Assembly: GCF_037975245.1 (NCBI RefSeq)
Contig: NC_092562.1
Location: forward strand, 25,627,554-25,691,553
Source of the DNA: Apostichopus japonicus
Lineage: Eukaryota; Echinodermata; Holothuroidea; Aspidochirotida; Stichopodidae
Length of the DNA: 64,000 nucleotides
Reading direction: 5' to 3'
Shown here: positions 48,441 to 60,373 of the stretch, piece by piece
Layout: the number at the start of each line of letters is the position of its first letter
How positions within the stretch are numbered: the first letter of the stretch is position 1
Made by a program: the position numbers and the translations under genes
The notes under the pieces: model-generated
What the model saw: the letters and a program-made list of their open reading frames with translations, nothing else
Database searches by the model: none
What the model was told of the DNA's origin: nothing

Positions 48441-51400
48441 TTTCTGATCATTACACATTACGTATATACAGCGCGTTTAGAGATGTCCGTATCGGGTTTA
48501 AAATTTTAAGGTCATTTTTGGTCAAGAAATCATTTTTGTTACCGATAGTAGAGGTATACCACGTGAAAGATGAACCTGTCTACTTTAATGTGATGCTAAC
48601 CGGACATGCCAGAAGGCTCCATAACTAAAGTAAATCGATTTTGAAAAAATAAAAATTCACCATTTTTCTTATCATTACACATTTCCTATATACAGCGCGT
48701 TTAGAGATGTCCGTATCAAGGTTAAAACTTTAAGGTCATTTTTGGTCAATAAATCATTTTTGTTACCGATAGTAGAGGTATATCACGTGAAAGATGAACC
48801 TGTCTACTTTAATGCGGTGCTAACCGGACATGCCAGTAGGCTCCATAACTAAAGTTAATCGATTTTGGAAAAAATAAAAATTAACCATTTTTCTTATCAT
48901 TACACATTACGTATATACAGCGCGTTTAGAGATGTCCGTATCGGGGTTAAAACTTTAAGGTCATTTTTGGTCAAGAAATCATTTTTGTTACCGATGGTAG
49001 AGGTATATCACGTGAAAGATGAACCTGTCTACTTTAATGTGGTGCTAACCGGACATGCCAGTAGGATCCATAACTAAAGTTAATCGATTTTGGAAAAAGT
49101 AAAAATTAACCATTTTTCTGATCATTACACATTTCGTTTATACAGCGCGTTTAGAGATGTCCGTATCGGGGTTAAAACTTGAAGGGAATTTTTGGTCAAG
49201 AAATCATTTTTGTTACCGATAGTAGAGGTACATCACGTGAAAGAGGAACCTGTCTACTTTAATGTGGTCCTATTTGGACATCCTAGTAAGCTCCATAACT
49301 AAAGTTAATCGATTTTGAAAAAAATAAAAATTAACCATTTTTCTGATCATTACACATAACGTATATACAGCGCGTTTAGAGAAGGGTCTGTATCGGGGTT
49401 AAAACTTTAAGGTCATTTTTGGTCAAGAAATCATTTTTGTTACCGATAGTAGAGGTATACCACGTGAAAGATGAAACTGTCTACTTTAATGTGATGCTAA
49501 CCGAACATGCCAGAAGGCTCCATAACTAAAGTAAATCGATTTTGAAAAAATAAAAATTAACCATTTTTCTTATCATTACACATTTCGTATATACAGCGCG
49601 TTTACAGATGTCCGTATCGGGGTTAAAACTTTAAGGTCACTTTTGGTCAATAAATCATTTTTGTTACCGACAGTAGAGGTATATCACGTGAAAGATGAAC
49701 CTGTCTACTTTAATGCGGTGCTAACCGGACATGCCAGTAGGCTCCATAACTAAAGTTAATCGATTTTGGAAAAAATAAAAATTAACCATTTTTCTTATCA
49801 TTACACATTACGTATATACAGCGCGTTTAGAGATGTCCATATCGGGGTTAAAACTTTAAGGGAATTTTTGGTCAAGAAATTATTTTGGTTACCAATAGTA
49901 GAGGTATACCACGTGAAAGAGGAACCTGTCTACTTTAATGTGGTCCTATTTGGACATCCTAGTAAGCTCCATAACTAAAGTTAATCGATTTTGAAAAAAA
50001 TAAAAATTAACCATTTTTCTGATCATTACACATAACGTATATACAGCGCGTTTAGAGAAGGGTCTGTATCGGGGTTAAAACTTTAAGGTCATTTTTGGTC
50101 AAGAAATCATTTTTGTTACCGATAGTAGAGGTATATCACGTGAAAGATGAACCTGTCTACTTTAATGCGGTGCTAACCGGACATGCCAGAAGGCTCCATA
50201 ACTAAAGTAAATCGATTTTGAAAAAATAAAAATTAACCATTTTTCTTATCATTACACATTTCGTATATACAGCGCGTTTACAGATGTCCGTATCGGGGTT
50301 AAAACTTTAAGGTCATTTTTGGTCAATAAATCATTTTTGTTACCGATAGTAGAGGTATATCACGTGAAAGATGAACCTGTCTACTTTAATACGGTGCTAA
50401 CCGGACATGCCAGTAGGCTCCATAACTAAAGTTAATCGATTTTGGAAAAAATAAAAATTAACCATTTTTCTTATCATTACACATTACGTATATACAGCGC
50501 GTTTAGAGATGTCCGTATCGGGGTTAAAACTTTAAGGTCATTTTTGGTCAAGAAATCATTTTTGTTACCGATAGTAGAGGTATATCACGTGAAAGATGAA
50601 CCTGTCTACGTTAATGTGGTGCTAACCGGACATGCCAGTAGGCTCCATAACTAAAGTTAATCGATTTTGGAAAAAGTAAAAATTAACCATTTTTCTGATC
50701 ATTACACATTTCGTTTATACAGCGCGTTTAGAGATGTCCGTATCGGGGTTAAAAATTTAAGGCCATTTTTGGTCAAGAAATCATTTTTGTTACCGATAGT
50801 AGAGGTACATCACGTGAAAGAGGAACCTGTCTACTTTAATGTGGTCCTATTTGGACATCCTAGTAAGCTCCATAACTAAAGTTAATCGATTTTGGAAAAA
50901 ATAAAAATTAACCATTTTTCTTATCATTACACATTACGTATATACAGCGCGTTTAGAGATGTCCGTATCGGGTTTAAAATTTTAAGGTCATTTTTGGTCA
51001 AGAAATCATTTTTGTTACCGATAGTAGAGGTATACCACGTGAAAGATGAAACTGTCTACTTTAATGTGATGCTAACCGAACATGCCAGAAGGCTCCATAA
51101 CTAAAGTAAATCGATTTTGAAAAAATAAAAATTAACCATTTTTCTTATCATTACAAATTTCGTATATACAGCGCGTTTACAGATGTCCGTATCGGGGTTA
51201 AAATTTTAAGGGAATTTTTGGTCAAGAAATCATTTTTGTTACCAATAGTAGAGGTATATCACGTGAAAGATGAACCTGTCTACTTTAATGCGGTGCTAAC
51301 CGGACATGCCAGTAGGCTCCATAACTAAAGTTAATCGATTTTGGAAAAAATAAAAATTAACCATTTTTCTGATCATTACACATTACGTTTATACAGCGCG

Positions 51401-52955
51401 TTTAGAGATGTCCGTATCGGGGTTAAAACTTTAAGGGAATTTTTGGTCAAGAAATCATTTTTGTTACCGATAGTAGAGGTATACCACGTGAAAGATGAAC
51501 CTGTATACTTTAATGTGGTCCTATTCGGACATCCTAGTAAGCTCCATAACTAAAGTTAATCGATTTTGAAAAAAATAAAAATTAACCATTTTTCTTATCA
51601 TTACACATAACGTATATATAGCGCGTTTAGAGAAGGGTCTGTATCGGGGTTAAAACTTTAAGGTCATTTTTGGTCAAGAAATCATTTTTGTTACCGATAG
51701 TAGAGGTATATCACGTGAAAGATGAACCTGTCTACTTTAATGCGGTGCTAACCGGACATGCCAGAAGGCTCCATAACTAAAGTAAATCGATTTTGAAAAA
51801 ATAAAAATTAACCATTTTTCTTATCATTACACATTTCGTATATACAGCGCGTTTAGAGATGTCCGTATCGGGGTTAAAACTTTAAGGTCATTTTTGGTCA
51901 ATAAATCATTTTTGTTACCGATAGTAGAGGTATATCGCGTGAAAGATGAACCTGTCTACTTTAATGCGGTGCTAACCGGACATGCCAGTAGGCTCCATAA
52001 CTAAAGTTAATCGATTTTGGAAAAAATAAAAATTAACCATTTTTCTTATCATTACACATTACGTATATACAGCGCGTTTAGAGATGTCCGTATCGGGTTT
52101 AAAATTTTAAGGTCATTTTTGGTCAAGAAATCATTTTTGTTACCGATAGTAGAGGTATACCACGTGAAAGAGGAACCTGTCTACTTTAATGTGGTCCTAT
52201 TTGGACATCCTAGTAAGCTCCATAACTAAAGTTAATCGATTTTGAAAAAAATAAAAATTAACCATTTTTCTGATCATTACACATAACGTATATACAGCGC
52301 GTTTAGAGAAGGGTCTGTATCGGGGTTAAAATTTTAAGGTCATTTTTGGTCAAGAAATCATTTTTGTTACCGATAGTAGAGGTATATCGCGTGAAAGATG
52401 AACCTGTCTACTTTAATGCGGTGCTAACCGGACATGCCAGTAGGCTCCATAACTAAAGTTAATCGATTTTGGAGAAAATAAAAATTAACCATTTTTCTTA
52501 TCATTACACATTACGTATATACAGCGCGTTTAGAGATGTCCGTATCGGGGTTAAAACTTTAAGGTCATTTTTGGTCAAGAAATCATTTTTGTTACCGATA
52601 GTAGAGGTATATCGCGTGAAAGATGAACCTGTCTACTTTAATGCGGTGCTAACCGGACATGCCAGTAGGCTCCATAACTAAAGTTAATCGATTTTGGAAA
52701 AAATAAAAATTAACCATTTTTCTTATCATTACACATTACGTATATACAGCGCGTTTAGAGATGTCCGTATCGGGGTTAAAACTTTAAGGGAATTTTTGGT
52801 CAAGAAATCATTTTTGTTACCGATAGTAGAGGTATATCACGTGAAAGATGAACCTGTCTACTTTAATGCGGTGCTAACCGGACATGCCAGTAGGCTCCAT
52901 AACTAAAGTAAATCGATTTTGAAAAAATAAAAATTAACCATTTTTCTGATCATTA
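48440..52955 (+). repeat. Higher-order block B of the right arm (20 monomers)
   Basis: Tandem copy of block A lacking two monomers (450 bp). The lost segment is bridged by a chimeric unit at 49766-49978, whose first part follows the 44815 unit and last part the 45265 unit. Similarity to block A ends near 52955. Confidence 0.85.
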
Positions 52956-54720
52956 CACATTTCGTATATACAGCGCGTTTAGAGATGTCCGTATCGGGGT
53001 TAAAACTTTAAGGGAATTTTTTGGTCAAGAAATCATTTTTGTTACCGATAGTAGATGTATATCACGTAAAAGAGGAACCTTTCTACTTTAATGTGGTCCT
53101 ATTCGGACATCCTAGTAGGCTCCATAACTAAAGTTAATCGATTTTGAAAAAATAAAAATTAACCATTTTTCTTATCATTACACATTACGTATATACAGCG
53201 CGTTTAGACATGTCCGTATCGGGGTTAAAACTTTAAGGGAATTTTTGGTCAAGAAATCATTTTTGTTACCGATAGTAGAGGTATACCACGTGAAAGATGA
53301 ACCTGTCTACTTTACTGTGGTGCTAACCGGACATGCCAGTAGGCTCCATAACTAAAGTTAATCGATTTTGGAAAAAATAAAAATTAACCATTTTTCTGAT
53401 CATTACACACTACGTATATACAGCGCGTTTAGAGATGTCCGTATCGGGGTTAAAACTTTAAGGTCATTTTTGGTCAATAAATCATTTTTGTTACCGATAG
53501 TAGAGGTATATCACGTGAAAGATGAACCTGTCTACTTTAATGCGGTGCTAACCGGACATGCCAGTAGGCTCCATAACTAAAGTTAATCGATTTTGAAAAA
53601 ATAAAAATTAACCATTTTTCTGATCATTACACATTTCGTATATACAGCGCGTTTAGAGAGATGTCCGTATCGGGGTTAAAACTTTAAGGGAATTTTTTGG
53701 TCAAGAAATCATTTTTGTTACCGATAGTAGATGTATATCACGTGAAAGAGGAACCTTTCTACTTTAATGTGGTCCTATTCGGACATCCTAGTAGGCTCCA
53801 TAACTAAAGTAAATCGATTTTGAAAAAATAAAAATTAACCATTTTTCTTATCATTACACATTACGTATATACAGCGCGTTTAGACATGTCCGTATCGGGG
53901 TTAAAACTTTAAGGTCATTTTTGGTCAAGAAATCATTTTTGTTACCGATAGTAGAGGTATACCACGTGAAAGATGACCCTGTCTACTTTACTGTGGTGCT
54001 AACCGGACATGCCAGTAGGCACCATAACTAAAGTTAATCGATTTTGGAAAAAATAAAAATTAACCATTTTTCTGATCATTACACACTACGTATATACAGC
54101 GCGTTTAGAGATGTCCGTATCGGGGTTAAAACTTTAAGGGAATTTTTGGTCAAGAAATCATTTTTGTTACCGATAGTAGAGGTATACCACGTGAAAGATG
54201 AACCTGTCTACTTTAATGTGATGCTAACCGGACATGCCAGTAGGCTCCATAACTAAAGTTAATCGATTTTGAAAAAAAATAAAAATTAACCATTTTTCTT
54301 TTCATTACACATTACGTATATACAGCGCGTTTAGAGATGTCCGTATCGGGGTTAAAAATTTAAGGGAATTTTTGGTCAAGAAATCATTTTTGTTACCGAT
54401 AGTAGAGGTATATCACGTGAAAGATGAACCTGTCTACTTTAATGTGATGCTAACCGGACATGCCAGAAGGCTCCATAACTAAAGTTAATCGATTTTGAAA
54501 AAAAAATAAAAATTAACCATTTTTCTTTTCATTACACATTACGTATATACAGCGCGTTTAGAGATGTCCGCATCGGGGTTAAAACTTTAAGGCCATTTTT
54601 GGTCAAGAAATCATTTTTGTTACCGATAGTAGAGGTATACCACGTGAAAGAGGAACCTTTCTACTTTAATGTGGTGCTAACCAGACATGCCAGTAGGCTC
54701 CATAACTAAAATTCATTGAT

Positions 54721-54955
54721 TTTGAAGAAGAAAAAAAATATCAATATTTTAAAACGTTTAGGCTACTTTTGGTCAAAAAAATCGGCTTTGTTACCGATAG
54801 TAGGTATTACACGTGAAAGAAGAAATTGTTTTCTTTGATTTGATGCTAATCGGACCTCCTAACTTGGTCGATAACTCAAATTAACCGATTTTGAAATAAT
54901 AATACGTTTGGATCATAACACATTACCGCGCGTTTCGAGCTAATTTTCCCATTTG
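54721..54955 (+). repeat. Degenerate terminal satellite monomer
   Basis: Recognisable but heavily diverged unit (TTGGTCAAAAAAATCGG, TTACCGATAGTAGG, TTACACGTGAAAGA, ACCGCGCGTTTCGAG). Decay at the array edge is expected where unequal exchange no longer homogenises. Confidence 0.8.
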
Positions 54956-55495
54956 CATCCCACTCCTGTTAGGATCGAAAGGTTTGTAGCCATCGAATTT
55001 CAATAAATCATAGTGTTACTGGCTGTTTTTTCATACCACGTGTAAGAGGAATAACTTAACCTTGTCATTGTACCCCTCTTGACTGTTGCATATTCTCATA
55101 AATTAATTGTTTAGACATTTGAAAAAAAAGAAGAAAAAAATGGTATAAAAATTGCCGCAATTTACGCCTTTCTCCACAAGATTTGGTAGGATCACAAGTT
55201 TCAGTTCAATATGGATGCAGATTTCGTCCACCATTAAATTCCAAAATTATATTACATGAAAGAGCAACAACTCATCTCTCATATGGTGCAATTATTGGCA
55301 TTTTACAGTATTCATAGCGTTAATTATTATCGCTTTAAAACAGGTACGAAAAAGTAGCAGTCTTGTTATTGTCCGCTAATTTAGGCTGCCCTTAGTGGCT
55401 GCTGGGGATCCACTTTCCCGCCACAGCGTACCCAGCGCTCGTCACAGTGTACAAACATCAGTGGCCAACGGCGTGTAACGTTGATGCATACACTA
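54956..55495. other. Right flank of the satellite, no gene seen
   Basis: No supported gene. Contains a further TTAGTGGCTGCTGGGG motif near 55393. Confidence 0.45.
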
Positions 55496-55536
55496 TTGGC
55501 TGCTGTTAGTGGCTGCTCTTAGTGGCTGCTACGTTC
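55496..55536 (+). repeat. Outer inverted motif, right copy
   Basis: TGGCTGCTGTTAGTGGCTGC and following units, then TACGTTCAA. Reverse complement partner of 34167-34210, placing an inverted repeat outside the satellite arms. Confidence 0.75.
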
Positions 55537-55965
55537 AAACAGGTAGGCTAGGCCTAACGTTATGCCAACGTTAGGCTGTATTTGTAGAAAGTAAACAACA
55601 TTTGTACTAAATTAAATCAGTCATAACTCTGTCAATCCTCAACAGATTTCAGAAAATAAGGTATCATCTGAAAGAGCAGCCCAGAAGAACCTTTATCATA
55701 CAATTTGAAGTCAATTTTGAAGTCCGTAGTGATTTTATTGTATTTTGGTGTTTTCCGATTAAAATTAAATTGCGACCTAATTTGCATATCATAATTTGCA
55801 TATATTTGGAATTTTTTATAAAATTATCAATTCCAAATATTGTTCCCTATTGATCTAAATCAACTTCCTAATAGAGAAGTTGTCCCTAACCTTTATAGCC
55901 AGCCCTAACAAGATAAGTGCCCCCAGACCCTAATTGTTTTCCCACCCCCAATGCGGAAAAGGGTT
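55537..55965. other. Right end of the insertion, no gene seen
   Basis: AT-rich with repeated AATTTGCATAT. It ends in GCGGAAAAGGGTTT before TTAA. Confidence 0.45.
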
Positions 55966-57584
55966 TTTAAGCGCAAGTGGTTGACTGAACGACATGGTAT
56001 GAATACAGCACTATTTTCTATGTCCTTTTCATTCGTGTCCTGACATTGCAAGTGCAAAATTCCGTAACAACCCAAGTGACACTCTAACGTTCGCAAGTGA
56101 CGAAGACACTAAGACTACAGACAGTGTTGCTTATACAAAAACGTAATATAATTGTACGTTATTATAATGTAATTAGCGATTTCATTATCAACTTTTCTAC
56201 GTTACTTTGTAACAAGTAATTTTTATAACACTGTGCAAATATTTCGCTGTAATCACGTAAAGTAAATTATGGGATAACCTTCTCATGACGTCACTCTTTA
56301 AAGGGGTAAAGTCTTTATTTTTTGTTCCAGACAATTCCTCTTAATGAGATGATCTTTTCCTATTGTGTCATGGGTTCCGTCGGAGTCTGTTACTTTCTTT
56401 AATTGTACGTGCCTAAGCCTAACCTTATAACTATCATAGTTTGACAAATGATATTAAACAAATTTTCTGTCACATTTCAAATATGATTATTTTTCAAATC
56501 TGCTCTAGTTTCCGAAATCGTATCAGCCAGTTTTGATGGAATTTGGATAAACAGATAGTGAGGACTATGTAACTATAGGAAGAACTTACAAGTTATTTGA
56601 AATCACCATATGTTGGACAGAAAAAGTGATCAGAGTCATTGTTTCCTACGAAGAGATGTAGAGTTGAGATGGAAAGCAGAACAGATTTAGACAACGAAAT
56701 ACCGTGTTATTTGAGATCTAAATCTTTTCAATTATGTATCTTCTTTATGCAATATATTTGACCAAAAATGGAAGTCAAACAAGAAACATATTAAGATTAA
56801 TGAGACGGTTCAGTATTCAAGACCAAAGTTTAGAAACATAAAATAAAATATCGAATCATATTTACACATTCTGTCAAAGTGCTCAAATAATTTGCATAAC
56901 GATACATGATGATGAGTCTAACAGTACTGTTAAGTTTATTACTAAGATCGTTTGATCCAATTACAACAGGCGTTTCAGATTGAAGGCTAAATACTAAAAA
57001 GCTGAGCCACTACACCATATACAAGGGCACACAAATTTACACAGCACAGGCCTAAATTTTAAGGTGAACTTTAATTGCGAAAATTATGCTACAACTTCAT
57101 AAATTGGTCACATGTTCTTAAACTTTCAAACATTCCGAATTTCTCTTGAATCAATTGATGTGGAGACCTTTGAATGATTTTTTTAATTGTCCTCAATGTC
57201 TGGGAATAATGTGGAGGTTCAGAGGTTCCAGAAAAGAATAATTTTAATATTTCATCGACTTTAAGCATGCTAAATGTTTGGGAACTACACCGAATAAATT
57301 TAAAGCTGGTTTCATACAAAGTAACATAGTGGTTCACTTTTCCGAGGCACAGAAGTAATGAAAGGGTAGGTATGCTGACATTGTAAAAACTTGTTGGACC
57401 GTTTAATATAAATCTACACCTTAAATCAACACCTTCATTTCACGCATGCACACCCTTGATATTTTGGAAAAGAATAGTCAGTACTTCCAAACATGTATAT
57501 TGCTAGAACCATTTGTTAGTAATTATTAAAACGAAAAACATTTTTAGCAATGCTGATATCCGGTTCGAGCTAGAGCGATACAGC

Positions 57585-57895
57585 TGGAGTAGACGTGCTA
57601 TTGTTTAATGTTGCAGTTTTACTTCCAATATACTTCACAAAACGCCCATGAAGCCACTAACATACAAACATACGAACTTAGTTATGTATATTACATTATA
57701 CAAGTACATACGAAACTGACATTATATACGTACGGTATGTTACACGTTAAGGAAGTTTCCACGCCCTCTGCTGTACCTTCAGTTAACTTCTTGATATAAC
57801 CGTATAGAGTCTCTTCACGTTCAAGCAATGATTCTTGGAGAGGAAAGCCTCTTCCTAGAGTACTATTAGAATCGTAAGAATGCTTTCCAAAGAAG
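57585..57895 (-). other. Copy B of the conserved candidate exon or promoter block
   Basis: Equivalent of 5140-5450. The minus-strand reading still contains GRGFPLQESLLEREETL and YIKKLTEGTAEGVETS with only a couple of replacements. In copy B it is now separated from its TRIM gene by the 22.7-kb insertion. Confidence 0.35.
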
Positions 57896-58160
57896 TACTA
57901 TTTAATCTATATATATATATCTCTCTCTCATGTACATATGTCTGCAGTAGATGTCGTAATGAAACCCATTTTCCCCTTCCAGTACACAATTAGGTTCATA
58001 CGTGGCATAATACGCTGATTTTTGATACGACAGGAAGGTGATCTATCCTTGGCTCAATATTACCATGGAGCTATCAACAGATATTGGTTTACGTTTGTGA
58101 TCTTGTCAGAATTGCTCACCAATAGTAAACACTCATACCCGCACCTCCACCCCCAAAAAC

Positions 58161-58459
58161 GACACTAAAAGTAACGCAATATGAGCTCTTTGAAGGATAA
58201 AGTGTGACTCATCGCTCCCAAAGGTGAAAACTTAAACCAATCACAATAATTTTTATATGTACAGAATCTGTCACTCATTTGTATACAGCGTTTACGACTT
58301 GAATATATTGACACTAAAAGTACCGCAATATTAGCTCTTTGAAGGATAAAGTGTGACTCATCGCTCCCAAAGGTGAAAACTTAAACCAATCACAATAATT
58401 TTTATATGTACAGAATCTGTCACTCATTTGTATACAGCGTTTACGACTTGAATATATTG
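58161..58459 (+). repeat. 149-bp unit, two tandem copies
   Basis: GACACTAAAAGTAMCGCAAT starts at 58161 and again at 58310. The copies differ at only about two positions, so the duplication is recent. Confidence 0.92.
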
Positions 58460-58460
58460 C

Positions 58461-58743
58461 GCATTTATATGCATCTGTGTTATAACATGATAACACGTGT
58501 TATGCTAGAGGCACATTTTATTGCGGCCTGTGTTAAAAAAATTAAAAAATATCAAAATTAAAAAATATCAAAATATTTTATATTATATAAAACTATAAAA
58601 AAAAATATTAAAAAAATAATATATATATATATATATAATACCACTATGATTTACTGTATTGTATCTTTAACATATCTAGCTCTCACATGCTCCCAAAACA
58701 TAACACGTGTTAGTGTGTTATAACACCCTGGCATATAAATGCA
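58461..58743. repeat. Inverted-repeat (MITE-like) hairpin, ~45-bp arms
   Basis: The left arm 58461-58505 (GCATTTATATGC, GTTATAACA, AACACGTGTTATG) pairs with 58699-58743 in reverse order. The ~190-bp loop is very AT-rich. The arms contain the palindrome AACACGTGTT. Confidence 0.75.
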
Positions 58744-59440
58744 TAATATGCTACACGTTAAGAACAAATATAAGCTCACACCTTTTCGGCTTGGGTGGTG
58801 TTATAGAGATACAATTGAACTTTCAATAATGGAGTTTCAAAAGCCAGACGGAGCTACATGTTGCCATGTGTTTTACGTGTGACTTTTGGTTTTCAAAAGT
58901 TACGTAGCTCTACATTGTTAACCCCTAAAGTAAAGTCCGATTGTGCCATGCTAAATAGAAACTAGAAAACAACTGAGATATGAAGAGATTTATTCCACCT
59001 TTCTAAAGATGTTTTAGACAGAGTATAATGAAATGAGGAAAGAACTGTTATCGGTGACGGAAGAAAAACATGGCCTAACAGTAAGTAAACGGTTGGTGTG
59101 GGAAGTAACTGTTGTGACTTTCCGCCGCTGCATATAGGAGCACTAGGGAATTGACATGCGGCAGAATTGTACAGTTTCACTTTTGTTTTAAAACTCTCGA
59201 GACTATATTTACGGTAGCCTCAAAGGTACATTGTATTAACAACAGACAAACAATGAAACATGTCAAAAATCTGAAAACAATTTTCTGACGAGATGCAATG
59301 TCTGTAAAACGGTGATAATCTGAGAATTAACGCTTGTACACTTGCTACTAACTTAAACAAAACGTTTAACTTCTCAAAATTACCATTTTGTTGAGATGTA
59401 TCTAGACTTCAAAAATTAAAGAATCTGAAAATTTCAGATT

Positions 59441-59512
59441 ATTATTATTATTTTTTTTTTTTTTTTTTTTTTTATTATTATGATATTATTATTATTATTA
59501 TTATTAACAATA
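59441..59512. repeat. TTA/T-rich microsatellite at the LINE 3' end
   Basis: TTATTATTA, a T20-class run, then TTA repeats. It is either the (TAA)n tail of the minus-strand LINE or its target. Confidence 0.85.
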
Positions 59513-60360
59513 TCTAAAATAAAATAGGAGACCAGGCTACATTCCCAAAAGAGGTGTTCAATAGTCTCCTCATGTAGTTTACAAAAAGAACAATTTGGCG
59601 AGTCTACCATGTTCATTTTAAAAAGCAATTTCTTAGTAGGGATAATTCTATGCAAAAATTTGAACTGAAAATATTGCAAACGTGCTTCAGTAATACTCTT
59701 GTATGGCATCCTAAACAACATCGCCCACTGCTCAGATTCAAAAGAATAAACAGTGTTCCACTTATTAAGTGAGGTGGGCAAAGAGGTTACCCCTTTTAGA
59801 AAAACCGGATAAAGTATGTGGGAAACGGAATAATTACCCATAATTTTCTCAAGTAAGAGTTCACTGACAGTAGGGTTATTATCGGTATCCTGTAAGCCGA
59901 TTTTCCAATGACGAGGAATCGCTTTAATTAAACCCCAGTAGTGAATAAACGAAAAATTACCAATATTGTAGGTCCTAACAAAAGTAAGGAAATCAAGAGG
60001 TCTATTATTAACATCAAAAAAGTCGGCAATTTTCATAATCCCCTTTTTGAACAGAATATCATAAAAAATGGTCTTACTGTTAATTTTTACACTGGAATTA
60101 TTCCAGATATACTCATTTCCAAAATTATTATTAGGTGGGGCATTAGGTGGGGCATAGATACTTCACACCAAGCATCCAAAACTTGGCGGAGAAAAATATT
60201 CTTAATAAAACTAATATCCGTTTTTGAACAATTACACTGGAAGAAGAATTTATTTCCATATGGCTTCAAAACGGTAGTGAAAAATATTTTCCAAGGGCTC
60301 ACATTAACAGAAAAATAACGGCGAACCCAAGTACACTTTAAGGATTTCATAAAACTATCA
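59513..60360 (-). pseudogene. L1/Tx1-like LINE: C-terminal part of ORF2
   Basis: The minus strand continues the LINE with at least one frame change near 60040-60090. It includes LKCTWVRRYFSVN and HYWGLIKAIPRHWK and ends with a zinc-knuckle-like C-x2-C-x8-H-x4-C (CSFC...HLFWEC), usual at the ORF2 end of L1/Tx1-group elements. The 3' end merges into TAA repeats. Confidence 0.8.
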
Positions 60361-60373
60361 ATGTGTGTAACCC

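Larger units (their letters stand above)
41273..54720 (+). repeat. ~225-bp satellite, right arm, ~60 monomers
   Basis: Tandem monomers of 224-226 bp contain ACTAAAGTTAATCGATTTTG, TGATCATTACACAT, ACAGCGCGTTTAGAGATGTC, GTATCGGGGTTAAAAC, TTGGTCAAGAAATCA and ATCACGTGAAAGATGAACC. Many units share a 70-codon stop-free frame that begins TTG, not ATG. A marker variant (AAGGGTCTGTATCGG) recurs at about 41.28, 42.86, 44.43, 45.56, 47.13, 47.81, 49.38, 50.06, 51.63 and 52.31 kb, showing higher-order organisation with alternating ~1575- and ~675-bp steps. Confidence 0.96.
33298..55969. mobile_element. 22.7-kb TTAA-flanked insertion splitting duplication copy B
   Basis: Copy A reads continuously across ACCAGTAG...TTAAGGGC (3544-3567). 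In copy B the left half ends at TTAA 33298-33301 and the right half resumes at TTAA 55967-55970. The inserted DNA comprises ~1 kb of left flank, an inverted pair of satellite arms with a spacer, and ~1.2 kb of right flank. No transposase is seen, so if it moved it was nonautonomous. Weak inverted similarity at its ends (TTCCAGCAATTGGGG against TTCCGCATTGGGGG) is suggestive only. TTAA duplication is the hallmark of piggyBac-type insertion. Confidence 0.65.
58133..59157. mobile_element. ~1-kb insertion in copy B containing a tandem repeat and a hairpin element
   Basis: Copy A reads AAACACTC-GGCAGAATTG at about 5685; copy B carries ~1 kb between these two points. The insert includes a 149-bp tandem duplication and an inverted-repeat element. 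No coding capacity is seen. Confidence 0.65.
55966..59440. repeat. Segmental duplication, copy B, right part
   Basis: Matches 3561-5985 of copy A in direct orientation, interrupted at 58133-59157 by a ~1-kb insertion. There is no gene apart from the conserved block equivalent to 5140-5450, here at 57585-57895. It ends at TTA microsatellite next to a LINE. Confidence 0.85.

Noticed and set aside
41664-54256. Dozens of 70-codon frames in the satellite as real small genes
   Set aside because: They begin with TTG, have no ATG, repeat once per monomer and match no family I know; explained by a 225-bp unit divisible by three.
34330-54720. CRISPR-like or phage-type direct repeat array
   Set aside because: Units are contiguous 225-bp monomers with no variable spacers, in a eukaryotic context.
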